64,000 bases of DNA from Gemmatimonadetes bacterium SCN 70-22 (GCA_001724275.1 MEDZ01000029.1:1-64000), one strand, 5' to 3'. Shown: positions 16,515 to 25,757, numbered from the stretch's first letter. The notes: generated by a model not told the origin, from the letters alone. Made by a program: numbers and translations.

Positions 16515-17617
16515 GCGTCCGTCACCTGCAGGGGGAGGGTGAGGCGCACCCGCCATCCGCCGCCGGCCGGCCCCGCCTCGCACGAGGCGGCCTGGCCGTA
16601 CAGCAGCCGCAAGCGCTCGCTCATGGCGCGCAGCCCGAGCCCGCTCCCGGGGTGTGGCGGCGCCGTTCCGTCCCCGTCATCCCACACCTCGAGCGTGAGG
16701 GCGTCGCCCGCTTGCCGGGCGGTCACGCGAATGGTGCCCCGGCCCAGCCGCTCCACCCGACCGTGCCGCACGGCGTTCTCGACGAGGGGCTGCAGCACGA
16801 AGACCGGCACCCGCGCCGCGGCGCACGGCTCCGGGATGTCGAAGGTCACCTCCAGCCGGTCGCCGAACCGCGCGTGTTGCAGCTGTACGTACCGCCTGGC
16901 AATCGCGACCTCCTCGCGCAGGGAGACCTGGTCGCTCCGGTGCGCGCGGAGCGAGGCGCGCAGGAGCTCCGACAGCTCGCCCAGCATGGTGTCGGCCCGA
17001 CGGGGATCGTCGTACATCGTGGCCGACACCGTGTTGAGCGCATTGAACAGGAAGTGTGGTTGCAGCTGCAGGCGCAACGACGTGAGCTGCGCCTCGGCCA
17101 GGGAGCGTTGCAGCTCCACCTCGCGCCGCTCGCGCTCGGTGGCCTGCCACCAGAACCGCCAGAGCTCGACGCTCACCACGAAGAGGGCGAAGTAGAACAG
17201 GTCGTTCGGCATCTCGTGCCCGATCGCCAGCACCAGCGACGTGACGCCGTAGTCGCGCGGCGGCACCCCCAGCACCGGGTAGACGAGCCAGCGCAGCGTC
17301 TCCATCCCCACGGTGCGCGCCACGGAATAGCCGACGAACAGGGCGACGAGGGGGGCAAGGCTGCGTCGCCAGCGCCCCTCGCCCAGCGGCCATCGCGCCG
17401 CCCCCCAGGCCACGATGCCGAGGAGCGCGAGCGCGACGACCGCCGCCGTCCCCTCGTCGACCAGCCGGCGAGCGAAGGTTCCGTGGTCCCCCTCCTGCAG
17501 GTCGCCCAGCGTCGCATACACGGCGATGAGGAAGGCGCGCACGAGGACGACCGTCGCCACCCACAGGGCGACACGGCTGGCGCGGGGGCGCGGCGGGAGG
17601 CGGTCGAACAGGCCCAT
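16511..17617 (-). CDS. LytS-like sensor histidine kinase (HisKA_7TM-free, His_kinase family)
   Basis: This encodes 368 residues. Four to five membrane segments fill about 15-155, followed by a short coiled coil (TERERREVELQRSLAEAQLTSL in pattern). The phospho-accepting His188 lies in LQPHFLFNALN, the mark of the LytS/YehU class. A C-terminal ATPase domain has the N-box VLQPLVENAVRHG and the G-box GSGLGLRAMSERL. No periplasmic ligand domain is visible, so the membrane part itself probably senses. The gene overlaps the regulator gene by ATGA. The start at 17617 keeps the first membrane segment and avoids a long low-complexity extension. A second pair of the same design occurs at 41102-42891. 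Confidence 0.9.
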   Translation of the reverse strand: MGLFDRLPPRPRASRVALWVATVVLVRAFLIAVYATLGDLQEGDHGTFARRLVDEGTAAVVALALLGIVAWGAARWPLGEGRWRRSLAPLVALFVGYSVARTVGMETLRWLVYPVLGVPPRDYGVTSLVLAIGHEMPNDLFYFALFVVSVELWRFWWQATERERREVELQRSLAEAQLTSLRLQLQPHFLFNALNTVSATMYDDPRRADTMLGELSELLRASLRAHRSDQVSLREEVAIARRYVQLQHARFGDRLEVTFDIPEPCAAARVPVFVLQPLVENAVRHGRVERLGRGTIRVTARQAGDALTLEVWDDGDGTAPPHPGSGLGLRAMSERLRLLYGQAASCEAGPAGGGWRVRLTLPLQVTDA

Positions 17618-17871
17618 GCGGGAGACGCTAACCAGCGCCGCGGTGCGCGGCCACCCGGCGAGGGACGAGCGGGACGTCGGGGGGACCGACGGGACGTCGA
17701 ACGCGCCGTCCACCGCCTGACGCCGCGCGAGGGGCACGGCGGGTGACGGCGCGCGTGACCGCGCGTGGCGGCGCGCCCTGCCCCACCACCGCGACGCCTT
17801 GCCCGTACGCTGTACGCCCCTCACCTTGGCCGGCACGCCGCACGCCCTCAGCTGCAACAGGAGACGCATCG

Positions 17872-19614
17872 ATGCCTCACCCGATCACTCGCCACCTCAC
17901 GCCCCTCCTCGTGGCGTCGCTCGCCCTTGGCGCCGCGCCGGCGGCGGCGCAGGGGCCCACCTCGGCCGACCAGCGCCTGCGCGCCATCTACAACGCCGAG
18001 TGGGAGTGGCGGCAGAAGGAGATGGGGCGCGACCTGCCGGGGTTTCCGCGCGTCGACGCCGCCTCGCAGCAGGCGCGCCTCGCCTACTGGACCCGGGCGC
18101 TGGCCCGGCTCGACTCCATCCCCTACGACCAGCTCTCGCCCGAGGAAAAGGTCAACGCCGAGGTCTTCCGCTACTCGATTCGCGGCATGGTGGACGACAT
18201 CCGATTCAAGTCGTACGAGGCCCCGTTCAACAGCGACACCTTCTTCTGGACGAGCTTCACCCCGCGCCAGGGGTTCCAGCGGCGGGACGAGTACGACCGC
18301 TACCTGGCGCGGCTGCGCGACGTGCCGCGCCACTTCGACGAGCAGGTCACCAACATGCGCGCCGGGCTGGCCCGCGGCTTCACCGTGCCGCGAGTCGCCG
18401 TCGAGGGGCGCGACAAGACGATCGAGCCCTACGTGAAGGGCGACACCACCAACCCGTTGTACCTCCCGTTCCTGCAGATGCCGGCGTCGATCCCCGCCGA
18501 CCAGCAGGCGGCACTCCGGGCTGAGGCGATGGGAGTCGTGCGCGACGTGGTCGCCCCCGCCTATGCGCGGCTCCTGGCGATGATCCGCAACGAGTACCTC
18601 CCCCGGGCCCGCACCACCCTGGCCGCCACCGCCATGCCCGACGGCGCGGCGTACTACCAGGCGATGATCGAGAAGTTCACCACGCTCCGGCTGACCCCGC
18701 AGCAGATCCACGAGCAGGGGCTTGCCGAGGTGGCGCGCATCCGCGAGGAGATGACCTCCACGATGCGTCGTGCCGGCTTCACCGGGTCGCTGCAGGAGTT
18801 CATGACCTTCCTGCGGACCGATCCCCAGTTCTACGCCAGGACGCCGCGCGAGCTCCTGTCGTACTCGGCGTACGTGAGCAAGAAGGCCGACTACAAGCTC
18901 AAGGAGACCATCGGGTACCTGCCCCGCTACCGCCACGGGATCATCCCGGTCCCCGACGCCATCGCCCCGATCTACACCGGGGGACGCGGCGGGCTGGATG
19001 CCTGCATGATGAACACGTACAACCTCCCGGCGCGTCCGCTCTACACGCTGCCTGCGCTCACGTTGCACGAGTGCACCCCCGGCCACTCGTTCCAGGCCGC
19101 GCTGGCGCGGGAGGGGCCGCCGCGCCCCGCCTTCCGCAACGCCACCTCGTTCTCTGGGTACGGTGAGGGGTGGGGGCTCTACACGGAGTGGCTGGGGACC
19201 GAGATGGGGATCTACGAGACGCCGTACGAGGACTTCGGCCGCCTCACCTACGAGATGTGGCGCGCCGCACGGCTGGTGATCGACACCGGGATCCACCACT
19301 ACGGGTGGACGCGCCAGCAGGCCATCGACTTCCTCGAGGCGAACGCCGCGCTGTCGGAGCACGAGATCACGACCGAGGTCGACCGCTACATCGCGTGGCC
19401 GGGGCAGGCGCTGGCGTACAAGCTGGGGGAGATGCAGATCCGCCGGCACCGGCGCGAAGCGGAGGCGGCGTTAGGCTCGGCCTTCGACCAGCGTCCCTTC
19501 CACGATGCCATCCTGGCGCTCGGGTCGGTCCCGCTCCCCGTGCTGGAGGCGCGGATGAAGCAGTTCATCGCCGACGGAGGAAGGAACCCGGCGGTCGTGC
19601 CGAACGAACCGTAG
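17872..19614 (+). CDS. Secreted DUF885 metallopeptidase-like protein
   Basis: This encodes 580 residues. AGGAGA lies 7 nt before the ATG, and a signal peptide (about 1-24, ending AAAA-Q) follows. The key motif is HECTPGH, with His399, Glu400 and His405, in place of the common HEAIPGH of DUF885. Downstream, GEGWGLYTEWLG and EMWRAARLVIDTGIH supply the usual third ligand Glu and a helical support region. The family is thought to be zinc carboxypeptidase-like, but few members have been tested. It is divergent from the LytS/LytTR operon and 254 bp away. It ends at a shared hairpin with the convergent thioesterase gene. Confidence 0.88.
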   Translation: MPHPITRHLTPLLVASLALGAAPAAAQGPTSADQRLRAIYNAEWEWRQKEMGRDLPGFPRVDAASQQARLAYWTRALARLDSIPYDQLSPEEKVNAEVFRYSIRGMVDDIRFKSYEAPFNSDTFFWTSFTPRQGFQRRDEYDRYLARLRDVPRHFDEQVTNMRAGLARGFTVPRVAVEGRDKTIEPYVKGDTTNPLYLPFLQMPASIPADQQAALRAEAMGVVRDVVAPAYARLLAMIRNEYLPRARTTLAATAMPDGAAYYQAMIEKFTTLRLTPQQIHEQGLAEVARIREEMTSTMRRAGFTGSLQEFMTFLRTDPQFYARTPRELLSYSAYVSKKADYKLKETIGYLPRYRHGIIPVPDAIAPIYTGGRGGLDACMMNTYNLPARPLYTLPALTLHECTPGHSFQAALAREGPPRPAFRNATSFSGYGEGWGLYTEWLGTEMGIYETPYEDFGRLTYEMWRAARLVIDTGIHHYGWTRQQAIDFLEANAALSEHEITTEVDRYIAWPGQALAYKLGEMQIRRHRREAEAALGSAFDQRPFHDAILALGSVPLPVLEARMKQFIADGGRNPAVVPNEP

Positions 19615-19627
19615 GGCGCCCCGTCCT

Positions 19628-20098
19628 TCAGCTCCCGGCGCCGGCCATGTGCGCCGGGAGCCGCACGGCGACCACCCGTCCCCGCGCGCATTCCACGCCG
19701 GCCGCCGTCACGCGCGACGTCACCACCACCTTGCGCTCCCCGACCTCCTCGGCGCGGGAATTCAGGACCAGCTCGACCCCGATCGGCGTCGGCGCGACGT
19801 AGTCCACGTGCAGCGAGGCCGTGACGAAGCGGCGCGTCTCGTCGCGTCCTGGTATCTCGCCAGCTGCAACCATCGAGGCGCCGGCCGCCGTCGCCATGGA
19901 GTGGCAGTCGATGAGCGAGGCGATCAGCCCGCCATACACGTACCCCGGCATGGACAGATGGTAGGGGGCCGGCGTGAAGCGGGCGATGCACTCGCCACCC
20001 TGCCACGCGCTCTTCACGTGGAGGCCGTGCGCGTTCAGGCGACCGCACCCGTGACAGTGCGAGTAGTCGTCGGGATAGAGATCCTGGAGGAAGGGCAT
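19628..20098 (-). CDS. PaaI-like hotdog-fold thioesterase
   Basis: This encodes 156 residues, the typical size. The N-terminus carries CHGCG (Cys15, Cys18), which is frequent in this thioesterase subgroup. The central helix region reads GYVYGGLIASLIDCHSMATA, matching the acyl-CoA binding signature in which the Gly-Gly and Asp are conserved. The last strands (VTASLHVDYVAPTPIG and ERKVVVTSRVTAAG) complete the hotdog fold. A cytoplasmic acyl-CoA hydrolase role is expected; the acyl chain is unknown. The start at 20098 is preferred over longer readings because those add only low-complexity sequence. The 3' end is built into a hairpin (see 19631-19661). Confidence 0.85.
   Translation of the reverse strand: MPFLQDLYPDDYSHCHGCGRLNAHGLHVKSAWQGGECIARFTPAPYHLSMPGYVYGGLIASLIDCHSMATAAGASMVAAGEIPGRDETRRFVTASLHVDYVAPTPIGVELVLNSRAEEVGERKVVVTSRVTAAGVECARGRVVAVRLPAHMAGAGS
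19631..19661. terminator. Hairpin covering the thioesterase 3' end
   Basis: GCTCCCGGCGC at 19631-19641 pairs perfectly with GCGCCGGGAGC at 19651-19661 around a 9-nt loop. It starts 17 nt after the stop of the DUF885 gene on plus. It also encodes the last codons of the minus-strand thioesterase, directly before its stop at 19628-19630. It could serve the plus transcript as terminator. Confidence 0.6.
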
Positions 20099-20247
20099 CG
20101 GCAGGAGGGAGGTGGTGGAACCGGCGGTGACGGAGGGAGGGAGATGATCGTCATGGAAGACCCGGTCAGCGACGGAATATAGTCCGCGGGCATCGGCGGT
20201 CCCCGACCGGGATTCGTGAGCGAAGTCCCATACCCTCACCGGAGTCC

Positions 20248-22059
20248 ATGCGCCGTCCCTCCCGACCACGGACCACGAAGGCCGCCACCCGCGCCGCCGC
20301 TCCCGCAGAGCCGTCTCCCGAGTACTTGCGGGCACTCTACGATCGCACGACGCTCGGCATCGCCCTGCTCGACCATGCCGGGGCCATCGTGCACGCGAAC
20401 GCGGCCCTCACCCTCCTGATCGGACAGGAGCCCTCGGCCGTCGCGGGGAGCGTGCTCGCCAACTTCTGCCCGCCGGAGGATGCCGAGCTGGTGCGGGCGC
20501 GGTCGAGCCTCGCGCACGGCGCGCAGGGAGCGGCGTCGCTCGAGGCGCGATTCGTGCGCCCCGACGGATCGATCCTCTGGGGATTGCTGACCATCTCGCC
20601 GGCCGACGTCGACGAGCGGGTCCGGTTTACCGCCATCCTGCAGGACCTCACGGAGCGCAAGGCCCACGAGGCACGCCTGGTGCACCAGGCGTACCATGAC
20701 CCACTCACCTCCCTTGCGAATCGCGAGCTGTTTCGCGATCGCGTCTCGCACGCCATTACCTCCCGCGAGCGCGACCCGAGCACGCTCGCCGTGATGTTCC
20801 TCGACCTCGATCACTTCAAGAACATCAACGACACGCAGGGGCACTCGGTGGGTGACCGCATGCTGCAAGTCGTCGCCCGCCGGTTGAAGAATGCGACGCG
20901 CGGGTGCGACACGGTCGCGCGGCTTGGCGGCGACGAGTTCGCGATCCTGGTGGAGCACGTCGACGCCCGCTCCGGCGCCGAGACCGTGGCCGAGCGGGTC
21001 GTGGCGGCGTTGCGGGAGCCGATCACCATCGACGGCACGCGAGCCCTCATCACCGGCGGGAGCATCGGGATCGCCGTGTACACGGGGAGCGAGACGACGG
21101 ACGAGCTCCTGCGCAATGCCGACGTCGCGATGTACGAGTCGAAGCTGCACGCGCCGGGGCGATGGGTCGTGTTCGACCCGTCCATGCACACCGCGCTCAT
21201 CGAGCGGGTCACCCTCGAGGCGGACCTTCGCCAGGCCCTCGAGCGCAGCCAGCTCCTGGAGCGTCCGCGGCTGGAAGAAACCGGGGTGTACCGCGCGTAC
21301 GAGCCCCGGCCAGCCGCATCGACGGAGTTCGCCGTCGCCTACCAGCCCATCGTGGACCTGATGACCGGACAGGTGTCGGGAGTCGAGGCGCTGGCGCGAT
21401 GGACGCACCCCCAGCGCGGTGAGGTGTCGCCCGAGGTCTTCATCCCCACCGCCGAGCAGTGCGGGCTCATCGCCGTGCTCGGCCGCTGGGTCCTGCGCGA
21501 GGCGTGTCGCCAGGGCGCCGCATGGAACAGGGATCGCGCGGGCCCGGCCATCACGGTGACGGTGAACCTGTCCGCGAACCAGCTGGCGCACGACGGGCTG
21601 GTGAGCGAGCTGGAATCGATCCTCCATGAGACAGGGCTCGAGCCGCGGAACCTCATCCTCGAGATCACCGAGTCCGCCATCATGCAGAACGCCGAGGCCA
21701 CCCTGGCGCGCCTGCAGCGAATCAAGCAGCTCGGCGTCGGCCTGGCGATCGATGACTTCGGAACGGGCTACTCGTCGCTCTCCTACCTGCAGCGCTTCCC
21801 GGTCGACGTGGTGAAGATCGACCGGGTGTTCACCAGTCGGCTGCGCACGAACGGGGATGGCGCAGAGGTGATCCGCACGATCCTTGCGCTCGCCGAGCTG
21901 CTGGACCTGCGCACAATCGCCGAGGGAGTCGAGGAGGTGTCGCAGCTGGACGAGCTGCGGGCCCTGGGGTGCAATGCCGTGCAGGGCTTCCTGTACGGGC
22001 GGCCGCTGGCCGCCAGCGAGGTCGAGCAGCTCATCGGCGCCAGCGCCGCGCCGCGTTAG
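20248..22059 (+). CDS. PAS-GGDEF-EAL cyclic-di-GMP protein
   Basis: This encodes 603 residues. A basic N-terminal tail is followed by a PAS domain (about 28-140), a GGDEF domain (about 150-320) with an intact active site GGDEF at 227-231, and an EAL domain (about 345-595). The EAL motif is intact in GVEALARW near 378, and the catalytic loop reads DDFGTGYSSLSYL. A second conserved region reads ITESAIMQN. Both synthesis and breakdown of c-di-GMP are therefore chemically possible. No membrane segment is present, so the PAS domain would sense a cytoplasmic signal. The gene stands alone between a divergent thioesterase gene and a convergent HPF-like gene. Its stop codon TAG lies in a GTTAGG word. 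Confidence 0.95.
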   Translation: MRRPSRPRTTKAATRAAAPAEPSPEYLRALYDRTTLGIALLDHAGAIVHANAALTLLIGQEPSAVAGSVLANFCPPEDAELVRARSSLAHGAQGAASLEARFVRPDGSILWGLLTISPADVDERVRFTAILQDLTERKAHEARLVHQAYHDPLTSLANRELFRDRVSHAITSRERDPSTLAVMFLDLDHFKNINDTQGHSVGDRMLQVVARRLKNATRGCDTVARLGGDEFAILVEHVDARSGAETVAERVVAALREPITIDGTRALITGGSIGIAVYTGSETTDELLRNADVAMYESKLHAPGRWVVFDPSMHTALIERVTLEADLRQALERSQLLERPRLEETGVYRAYEPRPAASTEFAVAYQPIVDLMTGQVSGVEALARWTHPQRGEVSPEVFIPTAEQCGLIAVLGRWVLREACRQGAAWNRDRAGPAITVTVNLSANQLAHDGLVSELESILHETGLEPRNLILEITESAIMQNAEATLARLQRIKQLGVGLAIDDFGTGYSSLSYLQRFPVDVVKIDRVFTSRLRTNGDGAEVIRTILALAELLDLRTIAEGVEEVSQLDELRALGCNAVQGFLYGRPLAASEVEQLIGASAAPR

Positions 22060-22072
22060 GCGGCGGGGGCAG

Positions 22073-22531
22073 TCAGCGGCGACGGCGGGCCTTCTTCGAC
22101 GCCGCCGGCTTCTTCTCGAGCGCGCGCCTGACCGCGCGCTCCCCGCTCGCGATGGCCCCGTCGAAGGCAGCGCGCGGGGTGCGCGCCTGCCAGGTCACGA
22201 CGACGTCGGGGGCATTCCGCAGCACGACCTTGATCCGGCACTCGAACGTCGGCGCCCCCGTGGGTCCCGAGACGTCGTCGAAGCGGATGCTCGCGCGCGT
22301 GATCCACATCCCGAACTTCGCCAGCTTGAAGCGGGCGCGCTCCCGTGCGTACTCGCGGTCGAACGACTCCAGCTCGAACCCCAGCGCGCGCACATGCAGC
22401 GGGGTATCGGTCGTGGTCGTGACGCCGAGCGCCCGCTTGACGGCCTTCGGCGTATGCTCGGCGAATGACGCGCGCCGTTCCCGGCGCTGTCGTTCGGCTT
22501 TCGAATCCGTTCCGCGACGCGTGGCGCCCAT
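22073..22531 (-). CDS. HPF/RaiA-like ribosome-associated protein
   Basis: This encodes 152 residues, with GGAGG about 6 nt before the ATG at 22531. The core (about 50-140) follows the beta-alpha-beta-beta-beta-alpha order of ribosome hibernation factors. It includes ITRASIRFDDVSGPTGAPTF, VVLRNAPDVVVTWQA and a last helix AAFDGAIASGERAVRRALEK. Both ends are strongly basic: KAERQRRERRASF at the start and a Lys/Arg tail (KKARRRR) at the end, which suits rRNA contact. By analogy, the protein would bind the 30S decoding region in stationary phase. The sequence is far from classical HPF, so it may have a related but different RNA target. Confidence 0.7.
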   Translation of the reverse strand: MGATRRGTDSKAERQRRERRASFAEHTPKAVKRALGVTTTTDTPLHVRALGFELESFDREYARERARFKLAKFGMWITRASIRFDDVSGPTGAPTFECRIKVVLRNAPDVVVTWQARTPRAAFDGAIASGERAVRRALEKKPAASKKARRRR

Positions 22532-22695
22532 GGCGAGCCTCCGTTCAGGGGTGATGGTGTGAGGCAAGATGGCACTCGAATGGGCCAGCGGGGAGCGCGG
22601 AATCCCCTACCCGGGAGTGCGGCTTGGCCCTCCCGACCGGGCGCGGTGCACATCGAAGCGGACAGCGACGACAGGGCGCGCACCCACCTCCCCGT

Positions 22696-22703
22696 GAGGA
22701 GGG
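22696..22703 (+). promoter_or_regulatory. Strong Shine-Dalgarno before an alternative peptidase start
   Basis: GAGGAGGG lies 4 nt before an ATG at 22708 that is in frame with the M28 peptidase gene. Use of that ATG would add 23 hydrophilic residues in front of the signal peptide, which would weaken export. The site competes with the preferred ATG at 22777. Confidence 0.4.
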
Positions 22704-22776
22704 TCTCATGGCCAGCGTCGTGATCGGCTTGCGCGTTGTTGACGACGACCATCTCGTTCACCACCGAGCGCATCCG

Positions 22777-24129
22777 ATGAAGCCCACGTCACTGCTGTTC
22801 GCCCTGCTCGCCCTGGCTCCCGGTGCAGCCGCCCTCGCCCAGGCGGCCCCGCGTCCCGACGCCGACCCGCGCATCGAGAAGATCGTCGCCGGGGTCTCGC
22901 CGGAGCGGCTGCGCGCGATCGTCACCAGGCTGGAATCGTTCGGGACACGCTCGACGCTCTCCGACACGCTCTCCAGCACGAGGGGCATCGGCGCGGCCCG
23001 TCGCTGGATTCACGACGAGTTCCGGCGCTCGTCACCCAGGCTGCAGGTGTCATTCGATCGCCACCCGGTGGCCCAACAGGGGCGCATCACGCGTGACGTC
23101 GATGTGGTGAACGTCATGGCGGTCCTTCCCGGGCGCTCGCCGCGGCGCGTGTACATCTCCGGCCACTACGACACCGTGAACCTCCGGGCCGCCATGGCCG
23201 CCGCGCGCGCGGCGGCGCCCGGGCAGGCGTCCCAGCCCAACCATGACGTCGACGCCCCCGGCGCCAACGACGATGGAAGCGGGACCGCCCTCACGATGGA
23301 GCTCGCGCGTGTCTTCGCCGAGAGCGGAATCGAGTTCGACGCGACGCTCGTCTTCATCGCCTGGGCCGGCGAGGAGCAGGGGCTGATCGGCTCGATGGCC
23401 CACGCCTCGGCACTCGCCGACGCCAAGGGGGTCGTCGAGGCCAACTTCAACAACGACATCGTCGGCAACTCGCTCGGCGGCAACGGGATCCTCGACGGCG
23501 AGAGCGTCAAGGTGTACTCGCTCGGCCCCGAGGACTCGAAGTCGCGCTCGCTGGCCCGATACGTCGCGCGCATCGCCCCGGTATACGTCCCGTCGCACCG
23601 CGTGCGCCTGATGGCGCGCGAGGATCGCTTCGGGCGCGGCAGCGACCATTCGTCGTTCACGGCCAACGCCTTCCCGGCGGTGGTTTTTCGTGAGGCCAAC
23701 GAGAACTTCCGCCGCCAGCACTCGGGCGATGACAAGATCGAGGGGATGGATTTCGCGTACCTGGCGCAGAACGCGCGCGTGAACGCCGCGGCCGCAGCCT
23801 CCGTGGCGCTCGCCCCCCCCGCCCCGGTCGTGGTGGGCGACCGGGGACAGGCGCTCATCGGGCGCGGCGCGGCGGGATACGATGCCGACCTGCGGTGGGT
23901 GGCCTCCCCCGGCGCGGTGGCGTACCGCATCTACTGGCGCGACGCGTGGGCCAACGACTGGCAGCACGCGCAGGTGGTCGGGAACGTGACGCAGTACGTC
24001 CTTCCTAACGTCAACATCGACGACGTCGTGTTGGGGGTGGCGGCCATCGGCGGCGACGGACACGAGAGCCTGGTGAGCGCGTACGTGTCGCCCAATCGGC
24101 CGATGCAGCGCGTCAAGCTGTCACGCTAG
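22777..24129 (+). CDS. Secreted M28-family zinc peptidase with FN3-like C-terminus
   Basis: This encodes 450 residues from ATG 22777. The leader covers about 1-22 (ALAPGAAALA-Q). The two-zinc M28 ligands are all visible: His130 in GHYDT, Asp165 in GANDDGSG, the pair Glu199/Glu200 in AGEEQG, Asp227 in NNDIVGN and His315 in QHSGDD. Residues of about 355-440 look like a fibronectin type III domain (LRWVASPGAVAYRIYWRD to VAAIGGDGHESLVS). M28 enzymes are aminopeptidases or glutamate carboxypeptidases; here an exported aminopeptidase is likely. An in-frame ATG at 22708 has a better ribosome site but gives a poor leader, so the start is not certain. Confidence 0.9.
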   Translation: MKPTSLLFALLALAPGAAALAQAAPRPDADPRIEKIVAGVSPERLRAIVTRLESFGTRSTLSDTLSSTRGIGAARRWIHDEFRRSSPRLQVSFDRHPVAQQGRITRDVDVVNVMAVLPGRSPRRVYISGHYDTVNLRAAMAAARAAAPGQASQPNHDVDAPGANDDGSGTALTMELARVFAESGIEFDATLVFIAWAGEEQGLIGSMAHASALADAKGVVEANFNNDIVGNSLGGNGILDGESVKVYSLGPEDSKSRSLARYVARIAPVYVPSHRVRLMAREDRFGRGSDHSSFTANAFPAVVFREANENFRRQHSGDDKIEGMDFAYLAQNARVNAAAAASVALAPPAPVVVGDRGQALIGRGAAGYDADLRWVASPGAVAYRIYWRDAWANDWQHAQVVGNVTQYVLPNVNIDDVVLGVAAIGGDGHESLVSAYVSPNRPMQRVKLSR

Positions 24130-24180
24130 GGCGGACGCGATCCGCACCGGCCCCTCACCCTGTCATTCGGAGTGCTTGCC

Positions 24181-25080
24181 ATGACGCCCCAGGACGCCCG
24201 CACGATCATCGCGCTCGCCGTGCTCGCCGGCAATGCGGACGGCACGCTCGGCCAGGAGGAGCGCATCAGCATCATCTCGGCGGCGGAGCATCTCGGCCTG
24301 GCGGAGGGCGATCCCGTGGTGCGCGGGGTGCTGCATGGCGGTGGCGACGTGGCCCAGCTCGCGCACGCGCTCTCCAGTGACGAGGCGCGCGTGGCGGCGT
24401 ATGACGTGGCCGCCGCCGTCTGCCACGCCGATGGCGCACCCAACGCGCAGGAGTCGGCCTTCCTGGCCGCGCTCTCGCGCGAGCTCGGTGCCGTCGCCGC
24501 CTCGCCCGATGCGGCCGCCGTCATGAGCGCCGTCGCGCAGGCCGCCTCGATCCCGCCCCACCAGGGGGCGGGCGGCGACCTGGACGCCTTTATCCTCGAC
24601 CAGGCGATGCTGGCGGGCGCCGCCGAGCTCCTCCCGCATCGCTTCTCGGCGATGGCGATCCTGCCGCTGCAACTGCGGATGGTTTACCAGATCGGGCAGC
24701 GGAACGGGCAGCAGTTCGACATGGCGCAGGCCAAGGACCTCGTCGCCGTTCTCGGGATCGGGGCGATGGGGCACGCACTGGAGGGGGTCGTGCGCGGCGT
24801 GCTCGGGAGCGTGGGACGCGGGGTCCTGGGCGGATTGTTAGGCTCGGCGACCGGCGCGGCCGCCGGCGTCGCCGTGACGTTCGCCACGACGTACGCCCTC
24901 GGCCACGCCGCCCAGCAGTACTATGCGCAGGGGCGTACGCTGGGCACGGCCGACCTCAGGGCGCTGTTCGCGCGCTTCCAGGGCGAGGCGAACACCGTCT
25001 TTCCGCGCGTGGAGTCCCGTATCCGCGAGCTGGCCGCAGGGAGCAGCCTGGAGTCGATGCTCGGGGGACTGTTGCGCTAG
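24181..25080 (+). CDS. TerB-like / DUF697 fusion protein
   Basis: This encodes 299 residues, with CGGAG placed 9 nt before the ATG. The N-terminal 110 residues form a TerB-like helical domain with its two acidic loops (GNADGTLGQEERISI and HADGAPNAQESAFLA), which in TerB bind metal. The C-terminal half is DUF697: PLQLRMVYQIGQRNGQ, then AKDLVAVLGIGAMGHALEGV, a Gly-rich membrane-like stretch of about 45 residues (VLGGLLGSATGAAAGVAVTFATTYALG) and a final amphipathic helix. DUF697 proteins are linked to small GTPases and membrane stress. The 51-bp gap after the M28 gene allows co-transcription. The exact role is unknown. Confidence 0.8.
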   Translation: MTPQDARTIIALAVLAGNADGTLGQEERISIISAAEHLGLAEGDPVVRGVLHGGGDVAQLAHALSSDEARVAAYDVAAAVCHADGAPNAQESAFLAALSRELGAVAASPDAAAVMSAVAQAASIPPHQGAGGDLDAFILDQAMLAGAAELLPHRFSAMAILPLQLRMVYQIGQRNGQQFDMAQAKDLVAVLGIGAMGHALEGVVRGVLGSVGRGVLGGLLGSATGAAAGVAVTFATTYALGHAAQQYYAQGRTLGTADLRALFARFQGEANTVFPRVESRIRELAAGSSLESMLGGLLR

Positions 25081-25202
25081 CCAACGCCTGGTGCGGCGGC
25101 CGGCTGCTGGGTCAGACTTCCCATGCCGCGGGGAGGGGGCGGTGCGACAATGAAAGTGACGGCGAGTCCCTCGCCGTCACCCATCGCCTTCTCCTCACGG
25201 CC

Positions 25203-25718
25203 ATGCATTCCGAACTCGTCCTCCTCCGTCTCGTCCACGTGCTCGGCGGGATCGCGTGGGCCGGCTCCGCGCTCTTCCTCACCGTGTTCCTCGGCCCTGC
25301 GCTCGCGGCGTCGGGGCCCAACGCGGGACCGGTGATGGCGCAGCTCAAGGCGCGGCGCCTGGTGGCCTTCATGCCCACGGTCGCGCTCCTCACGATCCTG
25401 TCCGGATTGCGCCTGATGTGGATCCTCTCCGGCGGCTTTTCCATGGGCTATTTCACGACGCCGCATGGCTTGGCCTTCGGCGTGGCCGGTGCGACCGCGA
25501 TCATCGGCTTCTTCTTCGCGATGCTCGTGCTGCGCCCCACGCAGGAGCGCATGGCGCAGCTGGCGCAGGCGATGGTGAAGGCCGCGGAGGAGCAGCGCGC
25601 GACGATCGCCAGCGAGCTGGCGCTCATGCGCCGTCGCAACGAGCTGGCGAGCATGGCATCGCTCGTGATGCTCGTGATCGGCGCCGGGGGGATGGCGGTG
25701 GCGCGGTACCTGGGGTGA
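25203..25718 (+). CDS. Four-helix integral membrane protein (CopD/DUF2269-like)
   Basis: This encodes 171 residues. Four membrane segments are visible: LLRLVHVLGGIAWAGSALFLTVF, LVAFMPTVALLTILSGLRLMW, GLAFGVAGATAIIGFFFAMLV and SLVMLVIGAGGMAVARYL. The His in the first segment (RLVHVLGG) and the pattern HVLGGIAWAG resemble CopD/DUF2269-type proteins, in which such a His may bind heme or copper. A charged helix (QERMAQLAQAMVKAAEEQR) lies between segments three and four. The assignment is by resemblance only. It ends 40 bp before the convergent BNR/VPS10 gene. Confidence 0.78.
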   Translation: MHSELVLLRLVHVLGGIAWAGSALFLTVFLGPALAASGPNAGPVMAQLKARRLVAFMPTVALLTILSGLRLMWILSGGFSMGYFTTPHGLAFGVAGATAIIGFFFAMLVLRPTQERMAQLAQAMVKAAEEQRATIASELALMRRRNELASMASLVMLVIGAGGMAVARYLG

Positions 25719-25757
25719 TGCCGGCGGGCGGTGTCCCGTCCGCCGTGGCTCGCCCCG

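Noticed and set aside
14439-17195. Very long open frame antisense to the acyltransferase and LytS/LytTR genes
   Set aside because: The translation is rich in Arg, Gly, Asp and His without domains, as expected for antisense reading of GC-rich genes; the opposite strand has clear families.
20178-20183. TATAGT as a -10 element for the GGDEF-EAL gene
   Set aside because: No recognisable -35 at the right distance, and the start codon is 65 bp away; support is too weak to list.
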